The notes under the pieces were generated by a model. That model was not told the origin of the DNA, ran no database searches, and saw nothing but the letters and a program-made list of their open reading frames with translations. From Microcebus murinus (lineage: Eukaryota; Chordata; Mammalia; Primates; Cheirogaleidae), in NCBI RefSeq assembly GCF_040939455.1, contig NC_134106.1:73539001-73603000 (forward strand): a DNA stretch of 64,000 nucleotides. The letters are read 5' to 3'. Position numbers and translations under genes: made by a program. Position 1 is the first letter of the stretch. Each line of letters starts with the position of its first letter. This document shows positions 47,095-60,350 of this stretch, piece after piece.

Positions 47095-47475
47095 TGCTGC
47101 CACCATCACTTCCTCTACCATCACCACCATCACCACCATCACCACCATCACCATCTCCACTTCCATCCTCCTCCTCCTCCACCAGTACCACTATAACCAC
47201 GTCACCACAAACACCATCATCACCATTATTGCCATCATCTCCACCATCCCCTCCATCATTGCCATTCATATGACTAGCAGCTTCTCTACCATAAACACCA
47301 TAACAACCACCACTACCACCATCACCACTATCACTACCGTTATCTCCACCATCACCATTATGACCACAACCTCACCATCACTATCATCATCACCACCACC
47401 ACCATAATTGCCATCATCATCATCACCATCGTCCTTATTGTGTGATCCTTCCTCTTCATCATCATCATTGTCAAG
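47095..47475. repeat. CAC/CAT/CTC trinucleotide repeat
   Basis: About 380 bp of degenerate ACC/ATC triplets. Frames on either strand encode only Gly/Asp-rich, Ser/Pro-rich or Val/Ile-rich low-complexity peptides. Confidence 0.93.
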
Positions 47476-47519
47476 AAGAAGAATAGCCAGCATCTTACAC
47501 ATTTAAAACAAATTCAATT

Positions 47520-48225
47520 TCTTTCACAGATGTGGGACTATTCAGGTTATCAACTTCTTGTGTGAGTTTTGGTAGTTTGAGTTTCAAAACGTTGGTCCAT
47601 TTCATCTAACTTGTCAAACTTATGGGCATAAATTTGTAGTATTCACTTATTATCCTTTTAAAGTATGTGTAATCAGTAGTGATTCATTCATGGTTTTGTC
47701 TTCTCTCATTTTTTCTTAGTTTTTCAATAACCAGATTTCAGCTTCATTAACAGTTTCTATTGGTTTTTGCTTTCAATTTCATCGACTTTTTAAATCTCCT
47801 ATTTTTAAATTTTCTTATTCCTTCTACTTGCTTTGGGTTTATTTTACTCCTCTTTTTCTAGTTTCTTAAAGTAGAATCTTAAATTATTGATTTGACAGCT
47901 TTATTCTTTTCTAATATAAGCATTTAATGTTATTCATTCTAAGCCACAAATTTAGATAGGATTTATTTTTATTTTCATTTAGTTCAAAACATTTTAAATT
48001 CCCTTAAGGCTTCCTCCTTGTTTCATGGATTGTTTAGAGTGTGTTGTTTAATTTCTCAATATTTGGAGTTCTTTCAAAGGTCTTTTTGTTACTGATTTCT
48101 GGTTAATTCTGTTAAGGTCTGAGAATGTACATTATATGAGTTTGATTTTTTAAGAATTTCTTGAGATTTGGCCCAGAATATGACTCATTTTAGTGAATGC
48201 CCTGTATGTACTGAAAAAGAAAGTA
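47520..48225 (-). mobile_element. Antisense L1 ORF2 fragment
   Basis: AT-rich antisense ORF2 sequence directly after the trinucleotide repeat. Confidence 0.8.
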
Positions 48226-48439
48226 GTTGGACATCTCCAGCTGACAACATCATAATTCACAAGGTATTAAGTACAGTGCTCAGAAGGACCTCATTTAACT
48301 AATGGAAAATAATTAGACCTAGACTAAATGCTTCTTTATTCCCACCTATCAAATCTTAAAATCAAGACCCAAATGGATCTATTTTTTCCCAAGTGCCTTA
48401 GATAAACACCAGAATAAAGCTCAAGAATATTCATAATAC

Positions 48440-48672
48440 ATTTGAGCATCTCTAATATGAAAATTCAAAAACCAAATGCTCCAAAATCCAAAACTTTTTG
48501 AGCACCACCATGATGTTCAAAGAAAATACTTATTGGAGAGCGTTTTGGATTTTGGAATTAAGGATGCTCACCCAGTAAGTATAATGCAGATATTCCAAAA
48601 TACAAAAAATTGAATTGAAACTCTAAACACCTTTGGTCTCAAGCATTTCACATAAGGGAAACTCAACCTATT
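48440..48672. mobile_element. Palindromic DNA transposon remnant
   Basis: The two ends are near inverted copies (TTGAGCATCTCTAATATGAA against CATAAGGGAAACTCAACC), with AT-rich TTTTGGA/TCCAAAA motifs between, as in Tigger-related miniature elements. Confidence 0.6.
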
Positions 48673-48769
48673 CCCTTGGCAAAATGGCTGAATTTAGGAC
48701 TAGGGCAGGAAATACACAAGGATAGCCTAGAGCATTCTGCAGTGACAGAAAGTAAGAAAATGCTAACAT

Positions 48770-48794
48770 AGACACACACACACACACACACACA
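48770..48794. repeat. (CA)n microsatellite
   Basis: About 12 CA dinucleotides in AT-rich sequence. Confidence 0.95.
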
Positions 48795-49161
48795 ATGATA
48801 AAGTGCTTCCAATGACCAAAGATAGAGCAATTTGAGTGGCAAAATAAAATAGCATTGGATTATAATTATAATTCAAAGTATAAAACAAGTATTGATGAGC
48901 ACCAACTGACTAAATAAATGAACAAGGCAGCTAATATCCCATGCAAAATAATTCCAAATAATTCCACTGTCATAGAATTGAAACATAACTTCCATGCCTT
49001 AAGTGTGGACTGCACATAGTAACTTTTCTTTAATGAGTACAGTATGGAAAGATGGGAAAGACTAACTTGATGGTGAAGAAACCTAATAAACATTACCTCA
49101 GCCAGCTGATCAAGATTAACATTAACAGTGATAAGTTAATGTTATCTTGACTGGGTACATA

Positions 49162-49247
49162 CTACCCTTGATATGATGTACCCTTAATGTGATATATAAT
49201 GAATGTACCCTTGATGTGATGTACCCTTGATATGATATATAATGAAA
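49162..49247. repeat. Two-copy tandem repeat of about 43 bp
   Basis: Two copies, each holding two TACCCTTGATRTGAT-like half units followed by ATATAATGA. Confidence 0.8.
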
Positions 49248-49679
49248 ATAGCACTTTATCTCTGTTATCTCCCACCCCTAAACCCATAACTTTAGTCTAA
49301 TTATGGTAAAAACAGTAAACACATCCCAAAGAGTGATATTCTACAAAATACTTGACCTGTACTCCTCAAAACTGCCATTTAAAACAAACAAAGTCTAAGA
49401 AATTGTCATAGCCAAGAGAAGCCTAAGAAGACATAATCACTAAATGTAATGTATTATCCTTGATGTGATGTTGGAACATAAAAAGGATATTAGGTAAAAA
49501 CTAAAGAAATCTGAATATAGACTTTAGATAGTAATAGTGTGTCAATGTATTGACTGTAGTAAATATACCATACTAATGTAAAATGTTGATAATAGAACAA
49601 ACTGAGTGTGAGATACATGAAAAATCTGTACTATCTTTGCAAGTTTTCTTAAATCTGAAACTTTTCTAACAAAGTAAAA

Positions 49680-51810
49680 TTTACTAAGTCTGATGTCCAG
49701 TCAAACATTGTCAGAAAGGCAAAGAAACAGGAAAGTAAGAGAACAGTATGAGGGAAAAAATAAAGCAAAACCAATCTAGAACTGACACAGATTTTAAAGC
49801 AAACAAATAAAAAATTAAACATTATACCTGAATTCTATGTTTACAATTTTAAGTACAGACATAAAAGATTATAAAAATAGACTCCAGTTAAAATTCAAGA
49901 TATGAAAACTACAATGTCTGGAATAAAATGTACACTGCATGTGATTAACATGCGGAAGAAATGATTTGTGAATTTGAGGACATAGAATATATGTACCATG
50001 TTAATACCAATAAAAAGAAGGTTGGAGTAGTTATATTAATATTAGACAAAGTAGATTTCAGGATAAAGAATGTTACCAAGAATAAAGACAATTATTTCAC
50101 AATGATTAGCAATATACTGATACACTGAAAATTTTAAAGAATTGCTGAAAGAAAGTAAAAGAAAGACCTAAATAAATGGAGTGATATGTCTTCCGTAAGG
50201 GTCAGAAAATTCATTATTATTAACATGTCAATTTTCCCCAATTTAATCTATAGATTTAATGTAATCCCAATAAAAATTCCCACAGGCATTTTTCTAAAAA
50301 TAGAAATTGGCATGCTGATTTTTAACTTCATATGGAAATGCAGTGTGCCTAGAATAAAATAAAATGACTTTTAAAAAGAATAAAGTTGGTGGGCTAACAC
50401 TGCCTAATTTCAAGATTTATCCTAAAGCTCTAGCAATCAAGTCCATGTGGCATTGGCATAAAGACAGACAATAGATCAATGAAACAGATAGAGTACAGAA
50501 ATAGACCCACACATATATGAACAACTGACTTTCAACAATGGTGCAAATACAATCAATGGAGAAAAAATAGTCTTTTCAACAAATGATGACATGGCTAACC
50601 ATTAGCTATCCATATAATGACAACAAAAGGTGAACTATGGCCCGTCCACTCTTTGCAATATATGCAAAAATAACTCAAATGGATCATAGACCTGGATGGA
50701 AAATGTAATCTACAACAATCTATAATCAAAATTAATCATAGTAGAAAATCTTTGTGATTTTGTTAAGCAAAGATTTATTAAATACGGTGACAAATCATGA
50801 TATCTAAGATTTTTTCAATTGCTAAATTGGACTTCATCAAAATGAAAAATGACTGCTCTTTGAAAGATTCTGTTAAGAGACTGAAGAGGCAAGCCACTGA
50901 CAAGGGAAAAAATACTTGTAATGTGTATATCTGATAAAGAACTTGTATTCAGAATATATTAACATAAAGAACTCTCAAAACTCAATAATAAGAAAGTTTA
51001 AAAGGCAATTTAAAAATTGTCAAAAGATTTGAACAGATATTTTTATCAAATAATATATACAGATGATTTAAAAAGCCTATAGAAATATTACAGTATAATT
51101 AGTTATTAGGAAAATGCAAATAAAATAACAATGAGCTATTACTGCTCACCTATTAGCATGGCTAAAATTTAAAAGATAGGCTATACAAAGTCTTGGTGAG
51201 AATATGAGAGAACTGGAACTCTTATACAAAGGTGATGGGAATGTAAAATGGAACAAAAAGGCAATTTTTATTCAACACGCACCAATCATATGATCTAGCC
51301 ATTCCATTGTAGGTATTAACTCAGGAGAAAGGAAACCATATGTCCATACTAAGACTTGTACACAAATGTTCATAGTAGCTTAATTTGCAATAGCCTCAAA
51401 ATGTAAACAAACCAAGTGTTTATTAAAAGCTGAATGGACAGCAATTAAAAGGAATGACTGTTGAAACAACTGAATGGATCTCAAGAACATTACACTGAGT
51501 GAAAGAACCCAGACAAAACAGATTATATATTGTATGATCTCGTTTCTATAAAATTACAAAAAATGAAAACTAACCTGTAGTGTCAGAAAGGAGATCAGTA
51601 GATTCCTGGTGAGGAAGGTGGAGGGAGGGGAGGGAGGAAAAAATTGCAGGAGACATGAAGACACTTTTGGGGGTTGGTGAGCCTGTTTATGATCTCAACC
51701 GTGGTGATGGTTTTATAATCATATACATACGTCAAAACTTATCAAAATGCATGTTTTAAATATGTTCATTTCATTGTGTGCTAATTATTTCTCCAAAAAG
51801 TTGACTTTTT
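49680..51810 (+). mobile_element. Older L1 fragment
   Basis: ORF2-derived sequence (for example 50200-50520) running into an old 3' UTR with a purine-rich block at 51610-51640. Many stops, no open frame. Confidence 0.85.
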
Positions 51811-52244
51811 AAAGCCCTGAGGGTGAGATTAGGGGATCAAGGAGGGTTAGAAAGTCCAAGGCTTTCTAGGGATGACATTTTATGTGTCCCTGTGTATTGA
51901 GAGGTCCTGGAGAGGCAAGAGGACCCCCGCCCTAATAGAGTCTCCATTCTGAATATAACACATAGGGCGCCAGGAGAGTGAACAAGTGCCTCGGAAACAT
52001 CCCTCAAGACACTTTAGATGTGAAACTCATGTCTGGCATCAGATGCCTCCTAGTGGTTGTACTTATGAGATGAAGCCCTGCTCTCTTTTCCCCGTGTTCC
52101 AGATCAAATGTCCCTTGTCACTGCTTTCAGCTCCCTGAGAAAAGCCTCCCAGCATCCTTGGGGGCAAAGCCACCCCTCTCTCAAGGGCTGGGCCTTCTTC
52201 ACCACTATCCCAGGGAGCCAGCCCATCTTAAGACTTAGGTTCTT

Positions 52245-52395
52245 ACTCCAGAAGCTGAGGCAGAAGGATCAGCTGAGCCCAGGAGTTCAAGGCTGCAAAG
52301 TGCTATCATCGTGCCTGTGAATAGTCACTTGCACTCCACCCTGGGCAACATAGTGAGACCTCGTTTCTTTAAAAATAAATAAATAAATAAATAAA
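52245..52395 (+). mobile_element. Old Alu-like monomer
   Basis: A 7SL-derived right-half sequence (GCTGAGGCAGAAGGATC onward) ending in an AAAT-rich tail at 52369-52394. Confidence 0.8.
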
Positions 52396-52555
52396 CTTTA
52401 ACTTTAACTAAAAGTTAAAATAAACTTTAACTTTTTATTGTTTAATTATACAAGTTCTTTATACATGCTGAATTCCAGTTCTTTGTCAGATATGTCTGTG
52501 ACTTGCTTCTCATTTTCTTAACAATGTCATTTGACAAACCTAAGTTTTTTATTTT

Positions 52556-52722
52556 TGTTTTTATTTTTATTTTTAGAGACAGGGTCTCACTCTGTCACCC
52601 AGGCTGAAGTGCAGTGGCATGCTCATAGCTCACTACAACCCTGAACTCCTAGGATCAAGCAATCCTCCCACATCAGCTTGCTGAGTAGCTAGAACTGCAG
52701 GCATGCACCACCATCCCTGGCT
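52556..52722 (-). mobile_element. Old Alu-like monomer
   Basis: Antisense reading AGACAGGGTCTCACTCTGTC through CCACCATCCCTGGC, without a second monomer. Confidence 0.82.
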
Positions 52723-54370
52723 TAAGCTTTTATTTTAACAAAGTTTAGTTTATAATTTATTTTCTTTGATGGTTATTGCTTTTTGTGACCTAAGAAACCT
52801 TTGATCATCCTCAAGTTACAAAGATAGCCTATATTTTTTTCTAAAAGTGCTATGGTTTTAGTTTTCATATTTAGGTCTGTGACCCATCTCAGATTAAATT
52901 TCTACTATTGCATGAGGCAGAGTTTGAGATTTATTTTTCCATGTGGATATCTAATTGTTCTGGCACTGTTATTTAAAGAGATATTTCTTTCTCCCATTAG
53001 ATCACTTTGGCACCTTTGTAGAAAAGTATAGGTCTGTATGTAGGCTCCCTATTCAATTTGATTATGTCATTTGTCAGTCTTTATGCCAGTAAGACCCTGT
53101 CTTAGGTTTTGTCACTTTACAGTACTGATACTAATTTCTTGGATGTTTTTATTCAAGCTTGATTTAAATACTTTAGTTATTTGCATTTCTATATAAACTT
53201 TAGAATCAGCTTGGCGATTTCTACCCCCAAAAAGGCTACTGGTAAAATAGCAGGGATATCATGGAATCTATAGATCAATTTGGGCAGAACTAACATTTTA
53301 AAATTATTGAATCTTCCAATCCATAAACATGGTATATACCTTCAATTATTTAGATATTCTTTAATATCTCAGGATTGATTTATAGTTTTCAGTGCACAGA
53401 TCTTTTATATCCATTGTTAAATTTATTCCTAAGTATTTTAAGTTTTTGATACTATGTAAATGAAATAGATCTTTGCTTTCATTTTCTGATAGCTTGCTGC
53501 TAATATATAAAAATACAATTAACTTTCTACAAAAAACAGTGTATCCTGCAGCCTTGTACTTATTAGCTCTAGTAGTTGTTATGTAGATTCCTTAAGATTT
53601 TCTATATAAACAACATATCATTTCAGAGACAGTTTTACTTATTTTCTGATTTTTACTCCCTCTGTACATTTTTAGTTGATTTCTTGAAATGACTAGGACT
53701 TCCAGTACAATGTTGAACAGAAATGGAGAGAACAAATATTCTTGGCTTGTTATGAATCTCAGGGGAAAATATCCAGTCTTTTACCATTAAATGTGAGCTT
53801 ATTTTTCCTTAGTAGCTGCTCTTTTAACATATTGAAATTTTCTTCTATTCCTAGTTTTCTGAGAGTTTATGTCCTGAGTAGGTTTAACTTTGGCCTAATG
53901 CTTTTTCTTTATCTATTGAAAGAAATCATGTGTTATTTCTCCTTTATTCTGTAATATAGCTTTGCTTTACACTTCTTACCTTCTAATTTTAACATCTGGG
54001 CAATTTCAGAGTTGGTCTTTATTGATTGTATTCTTGATGCAGGGTTACATCTGTCCCCTCATTCTCAAGAATGTACGATTTTCTATCAGAGTTTTAGCTG
54101 TTTCACATTGTGCAACTTCAGCCTGCTGTCAGTCTAAAATTTGTAAGAATGGGAAATTGACCCATGCAGATCATTTCTTCAAGTGGCTACTGCCTTCCAG
54201 GGTCCACCTGCAGGTGTTGTCTTGTGCTCACTCACCAGCATTGACAGGTTCCCTCCTCCCCAGCCTGACCCAGATCTTATAGCTGTTTTTGTAAGTCTTG
54301 GTGCAATAGGAGCCCATTCAGTGACACCAAAAGAAATAAGTGCTTTTCTGTTTTAAGAATGTCTCTTGTG

Positions 54371-54707
54371 GCTGGGCACAGTGGCTCACACTTATAATCC
54401 TAGCACTCTGGGAGGCTGAGATGGGAGGATCACTCAAGGTCAGAAGTTTGAAACCAGCCTAAGCAAGTGTGAGACCCCGTCTCTACTAAAAAATAGAAAG
54501 AAATTAATTGGCCAACTAAAATATATATATAGAAAAACTTAGCCAGGCATGGTGGCGCATGCCTGTAGTCCCAGCTACTGGGGAGGCTGAGGCAGTAGCA
54601 TTGCTTGAGCCCAGGAGTTTGAGGTTGCTGTGAGCTAGGCTAATGCCATGGCACTCTAGCCTGGGCAACAGAGTGAGACTCTGTCTAAAAAAAAAAAAAA
54701 AAAAAAA
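54371..54707 (+). mobile_element. Alu, lemur type, full length
   Basis: A dimeric Alu with the strepsirrhine-style linker ATTAATTGGCCAACTAAAA between the halves, a poly(A) tail and a target-site duplication AATGTCTCTTGT at 54358-54369 and 54708-54719. It is inserted into older L1 sequence. Confidence 0.93.
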
Positions 54708-55196
54708 AATGTCTCTTGTAATTAGCACATTGCAGGATTGTTTTTTCCCCTTTAGTTTGTCAAACCTCTTTTAACTAAAGAACTAATTTCATTTAAGTTG
54801 ACTGTGTTTTCTGAAATATGTAGATTTGTTTCTGCATGTTTTCCCTTTGCTTTCTTTCTAATGTTTCTTTTTTTTTTATCTTCAATTAGATTGAGTGAGG
54901 TGATTTTACTTTGTTGATTTTTCTTTGTTAATCTTCCCTTATAGTTTTGAAGTTATATATTCTCTATGGATTTGGTAGTCACTCTATTTTAACAATCTTT
55001 CTTGACCTAACTAAATATAAAGTCAATCAGCTGGGCAGCTGTGCCGTGGTGAGGGTGACTGTAGAGGTAGGATGGTGCCCACTTCCTGGAGTGCCTGGTT
55101 TTTCCCTCTCTGGGTGTTTCCTGAGTTTTGTGACAAAGGCAGAGTGGGAGTCTCCATCCTTTGGCTTGTAACAGCCTTACTGAGGGGGCAAGCAAG

Positions 55197-55322
55197 AGTA
55201 GGGTTCAACGTTGGTGCCTGTCTCATCCTCCCAGCAGGCACTAACTACATCTTTAGACTCCACGGATGACTGGAATGAGTCTGGCATCCAGGGACTAATC
55301 TGGACTATGCTGATACCCCAAC
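55197..55322 (-). pseudogene. Decayed IL36RN-like third exon (IL-1 family relic)
   Basis: On the minus strand this block aligns base for base with IL36RN exon 3 (36210-36083), with about 65% identity over 120 aligned positions by hand and two single-base gaps. Shared runs include CTGGCATCCAG, GGATGACTGG and CAGGCACT (plus-strand reading), all collinear. The acceptor is kept as CTAG|GTTGGGG against CTGTAG|GTGAGGAG. The donor position reads CT instead of GT. The similarity continues a little into the upstream intron, so this is a genomic duplication, not a retrocopy. The gaps shift the frame, so it cannot encode the parental segment. I found no convincing neighbouring exons; L1 sequence begins near 54960. 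Confidence 0.7.
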
Positions 55323-55339
55323 CTAGAGAGGAGGCTAAA

Positions 55340-56690
55340 AGCAGAAATCCAAGGCCACCCCACCCTGCCTTCCTCTTCCTCCCTGAACTTAAAGTACAGG
55401 ACCCACGACTACATCCTTTCAGTCTTGTGGAAAGAGGAGTGGATCACAAAAGGGTGTGGTTTGTTGGGTCTGAAACAGTCTCCCACTGAGTCATTCTCAC
55501 TATTGAGTAATTCAACTGAAATACCGCATAGATGGAATTTAAGCAATTGAGAGGGTGGGCCTCTCCAGCCTGACTTTGAATTCATAAACTCTCTGCAGCT
55601 CAATCTTTTGTCCTCATCTCTGTCTCTTTGTGTCCCTCTCCTACCACTAGTCCTTGAAGCCATGAAGTTTGCATCTTCTCTCAGTGTTCTAGGACATGCC
55701 CTTCCCAAATAAACAACCCCACAGGCTCCTATCTGAGGCTTAGGCTTGAAGTCACCACTATTCTGTATCTTCCCCCACACTAACCATCACCTGCAATGTG
55801 TGGCCAAATTGAACTGAGACTCAGGGATGCATCCAGGTCCACACATCTCACTCTTCATGAACTTCCACAATGGAGCAACTAGAGGTCAATGCTGGGATTG
55901 AGGTATCCGACCATGAAACTGCTTTTCTTATAGGAACTGGACCTTCTAGAGAAGATGCATGGAGCAGAGATTGACTGAAAGAAAATGGGCATGCCCAGAA
56001 TTATGGCAGTCATTCCTAGCATGAAGAGCTCTCTATCTCCAATAAAATAGAAGTGCCACAGGACGGAGTCTGGTCCAGAATGACCATAGTGGACACTGGG
56101 TAGATCCCTGAGCCCAGCCTCAGTGATGGGTATTCCAGTGGGATTCTGGGATTCTGAGTGGGGTACAAAGCCCTATTCTCAGAAGGCCTCCCCTCTAACA
56201 ACTTGTGGCAAGGAGAAAAGCATTTTCCCTATCTGGGAAATAAAAGCCCAGATTCCAAGCTGTCGCCTGTCCAAAGTTATCAATACAGTCTTTTTTTCTG
56301 GGAATATCTCAGTCCCACTTAAAGGTTTGTAAATTCCAGGGAGGGGCCTCTGAAGCTATAACTTAGCTTAAGGAGGAGCCGTACTACCGGACTTCAAACG
56401 TCAGCATAGAAGGCTCCGCAAACACTCTTGTTAGTCATTCTCTGGAGGAAGGAAATGCCCAGAGAAGTTCTCCCATTGCAGATCTACCCTAATTGTGAGG
56501 TACAAATTAAACTAGACTAGGAAATACAAATTATCTATGCAAAGTTACTAGTACCAACCATCCACTCCTTTAACTGATCTGACCTAAGGTCAAATCAGCA
56601 CCTAAAATTTTATTTATAATTTTTACAAAAATTTACCTCTAAAGCATAAAATATAACAGTTATTAAATACAATTGCCTAAAGAGATGCTT
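55340..56690. other. Spacer flanking the IL36RN-like exon relic
   Basis: I searched by eye for an exon-2 counterpart and found only weak, unconvincing similarity near 55935. No other gene was seen. Confidence 0.4.
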
Positions 56691-56699
56691 AACTGTAAT

Positions 56700-57945
56700 C
56701 AAAACTAGACAAAATATTGGATAGACTCATGCAGAAGAATGAAACAGGACCCCTATCTCTCACTACTCACAAAAATCAACTCAAGATGGATAAAAGACTT
56801 AAACCTAAGGCGTGAAACCATAAGAATTCTAGAAGAAAATGTTGGAAAAACTCTTCTAGATATTGACCTAGGCATATTTATGAAGAAGACATAAATAGCA
56901 ATCACAGCAACAACAAAAAATTAATAAATGGGACTTAATTAAATTAAAAAGCTTCTGCACAGTCAAGGGAAAAATCAACAGAGCAAATAGACAAACTTTA
57001 GAATGGGAAAAAATATTTGCATGCTACATACATCTGATGAAGGGCTAATAAACAGAATCTACAAAGAACTCAAGCAAATCAGCAAGAAGAAAATCAAACA
57101 ACCCCATTAAAAAGTGGACAAAAGACATGAGGAGAAGCTTTTCAAAACATGAAGGACTAATGGCAAATAAACCTATGCAAAAATGTTCAACATCTCTAGT
57201 TATCAGGGAAATGCAAATCAAAACCACAATGAGATATCACCTAACTCCAATGAGAATGGCTTTTATCAAAAAGTCCCCAAACACCAGTTGCTGGTGTTAA
57301 TGCAGAGAGAAAGGAATGCTTATACATTATTGGTAGGACTGAAAACTAGTACAACCTCTATGGAAAACAGTATGGAGAGTCCTCAAAGAACTAAAAGTAG
57401 ACCTACCATTTAATTCAGCAATACCACTACTAGGAATTTACCCAACGGGAAAAAAAAAAGCCATTTTACCAAAAAGATACTTGTACTTAAATGTTTATAG
57501 CAGCAAAATTCACAATTGTAAAGATGTGGAATCAACCCAAGTGCCCATCAATTCATGAGTGGATTAATAAAATGTGGTCTATGTATACCATGGATTACTA
57601 CTCACCCATAAAAAAATGATGAATTAATGCCTTTGGTAACAACATGGACGGAACTGGGGACCATTCTCCCAAGTGAAGTATCACAAGAATGGAAAAATAA
57701 ACACCACATGTACTTGCTATTAAATTGGAACTCACCGATCAGCACTCGAGTACACATGGAAGTAAAACTCAACAGAAATCATGCAGGTGGGAGGAGGGAG
57801 GGAGAGGGGAATGGGTGAAATAAAACCCAATGGCTACAATTACACTATCTGGGTGATGGGCACACTTATCACTTTGACTCAAGCTGTACAAAAGCAATCC
57901 ATGCAACCAAATCATTTGTATGTCCATAATATTCTGAAATAAAAA
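56700..57945 (+). mobile_element. L1 3' portion (ORF2 end plus 3' UTR)
   Basis: A decayed ORF2 C-terminal region with many stops, then a G-rich 3' UTR (57786-57815) and an AATAAA-containing end near 57938. It is one of the younger L1 fragments here. Confidence 0.9.
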
Positions 57946-60350
57946 CAAACTAAGCAAGACATAAAAAGACAGCCACTAGGATATAGAGGAATCCTATCAT
58001 TCATATAATGATATGAAGAATGTACATGAACAGAAAGGACCAGCAAATTGGGTCTTCTAAAGGAACTGGGTCTCCTAAAGGACCCCAGGCTGCAAGGACC
58101 GTACCCTGCTCTGTCGCAGAGAATCCACAAGGGAGTGTCAAGCGAACTCCTAGGAACAGCAAGTTGGCTTGATGCTTGAAACATCCATGGGGCTCATGAT
58201 GGGAAAGGACATGGCTGGTGGACACACAGCCTCATGGATGCTAAGATCTGTAGGTACCTCCACCTGTGGTCGCAGAGCCACACAGACACATGCTCATCAT
58301 GTGAAGGAACAGAGGGAGGTTCTTCTTTGTTATTAATCACATCTAAATGCACCCAAGAGTCAGAGGCAGGAATCCAGAGCCAGGGTTCGCCAACTCTATC
58401 TTGTCAACTGAATCAGCACTTCCCAGACTGCAGAAACAGGGAAGGGCAAATTCCCCACAGGTGGAATGCAGGCAGGGTGGCAATCTACACAGGGCAGAGC
58501 AGCCCTAGATTTTGCTTGGCCCACATTATAGTCTTTTCTAACTGCTGACTCACCAAGGCTGATATCATCCACCTTACTCTGAGGTTCTCAGCTTTGCAGC
58601 ATTCTGGGCAGGATCAAGTGCTTCCTCCTTCTGTGGCTCAAAGGCCTCTGGAAACCTGAGTATGGCCTGTCCAGTAACGGAGCTATTTGAGCACCTACAG
58701 AAATGTGCTTTTGGTGGGTGCAAGAGGAAGAAGTTCCTGTTTGTCATTGATTTTTGTCACCAGGAAGGACAGAGATTGAGGCAGAATCTTCAACCTGGGA
58801 ATAAAAAATAAGCTTGATGTCAAGGGTTGGATGTCTTCAACTGGCATTCATCAAATACTTGGCTTTTGTTTCTGAGAGGAAAGGGGAAAGATGCTATGGT
58901 TTGTGATTTGAATAAATTCTCCTGGATTTCCTATATTTCAGTTTAGAGGGGACTCAGCACCCACACCAGTGGGAAAAAAGCAAGATGTTTTCAAATGAGT
59001 AAATTGTGGGCACAGAATAGTACTATTTTAATTAATTTTAATTTTCATAATAATACATGCACATTGCCTTAAAACATCAGATAGAATCAAAAAGTACAAG
59101 ACTGGAAACAAAACAACACAGCCCTGCCCACATCTTTCCCCCCAAACCCTACTCCCCTGGGGCGATGAATTTTCTTCTTCTAGCCCAGTGCTGAGACCGG
59201 TCAGGAGAGACATTGTCTATGCCAGAGACACAGCATCGTCCTGGAAACCTCAGGCCTCCATGACTCCTGGGATTTCCCTCTTCTTGGTCTGTCCTCTTTC
59301 TCACCCATTTATAAAGGACCATCAAACCATCTAGGTACAAACATCAAAAAAATTTGTTTTTTTCGTTTTCCTCTTCTGCAATCACTACTTTAGATTTTGC
59401 TGTATTCACATGCCTTTTCCCACTGGATATCGGGGTCCCTGACAGCATCCCAGTCCAGGTGTCATAACTGTCCTGTCATTTTTTCAGGATAAGAGCTGCT
59501 CAGAAGTGGGGGGAAGGGTGGGTGGGGTCAGGTTCCCCTACTTTTTACCAGGCCCAGTGCTGAGAAGTTGGAGGCCCGGAGCAAGGGCGGGAAAGGCAGG
59601 CTCTTCTTATGGCCCTGGCTTTGGGTTTGCAGAGGGAGAGGCTCCCTTACGCTCTGGTACAGTCTATTTTCATGGATTGTAACAGGTGGTGTGTGTAGTT
59701 GTTTGGAGAGCGTGATTATCAATGTTACCCTGCCTTTCCCTGGCATTAGAAGTTCTTTTCAGGGTTGGACATCACCTCGCTTCATACATCCATCCCTTGG
59801 GCAAAATCCCATGGTTCCAACCCTTCTGCCAACCACTGGCTTCCTCACGTGGAGTCATGAGAGCCTTAGGGCTTCTATACTCCAAGGCGTCTCAACGTTC
59901 TGAGTTGGAGTGGGAGTTTCTGCCAACTTCTTCCCAGGAATGTTAACCCACACTCCTTTTAGGCTCTGTGGATGCAGGGAAGGCTATAGAGTCTTCTCTC
60001 TTCATAAATCTCAGAATACTCCATACTTTGGTGGACCCATGTCAGTCTCTCCCTGGACCACCTTGCCACAACCTGCCCCAGCTAAGGAGCCAGGTGAGCA
60101 GGAGCCAGGTGAGTGCATCAGCCATCCACTGGGGGCAAAGCTTCCAGACTTCCTGCCTGTGTGAATCATTCTCTTGCGATGCTCCTCCCTGAATGTGGGA
60201 TGAGAGAGCATCTCCTGGTCCTTCTCCGTGGGGCAGGCAGGAGCTGGCCTCTCACCACAAGTGATGCCCCCACTATGAGGCAGCCCTCTCCCTCTCTGTC
60301 TTCCCTATCTTCATTTGATTCATGGACTATGACATTCATTTATTTGTTTT
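57946..60350. other. Spacer upstream of the IL36B coding exons
   Basis: No recognised gene. A 15-bp tandem duplication at 60086-60113 holds two donor-like sites. Confidence 0.4.

Larger units (their letters stand above)
52400..54960 (-). mobile_element. Antisense L1 ORF2 fragments
   Basis: Antisense ORF2 sequence, interrupted by the Alu-like monomer at 52556-52722 and by the full Alu at 54371-54707. It adjoins the IL36RN-like exon relic on its lower side. Confidence 0.85.

Noticed and set aside
47048..47502. Gly/Asp-rich and Ser/Pro-rich open frames
   Set aside because: These are translations of a degenerate trinucleotide repeat.
55900..55970. Possible second exon of the IL36RN-like relic
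   Set aside because: The nucleotide similarity needs several gaps and lacks an acceptor. It is not better than background by eye.
58670..58800. Plus-strand peptide KKFLFVIDFCHQEG, faintly like the IL-36 exon encoding FLFFHNKEG
   Set aside because: Only a few residues match, with poor spacing and no PGWF motif or splice sites. Chance is a better explanation.
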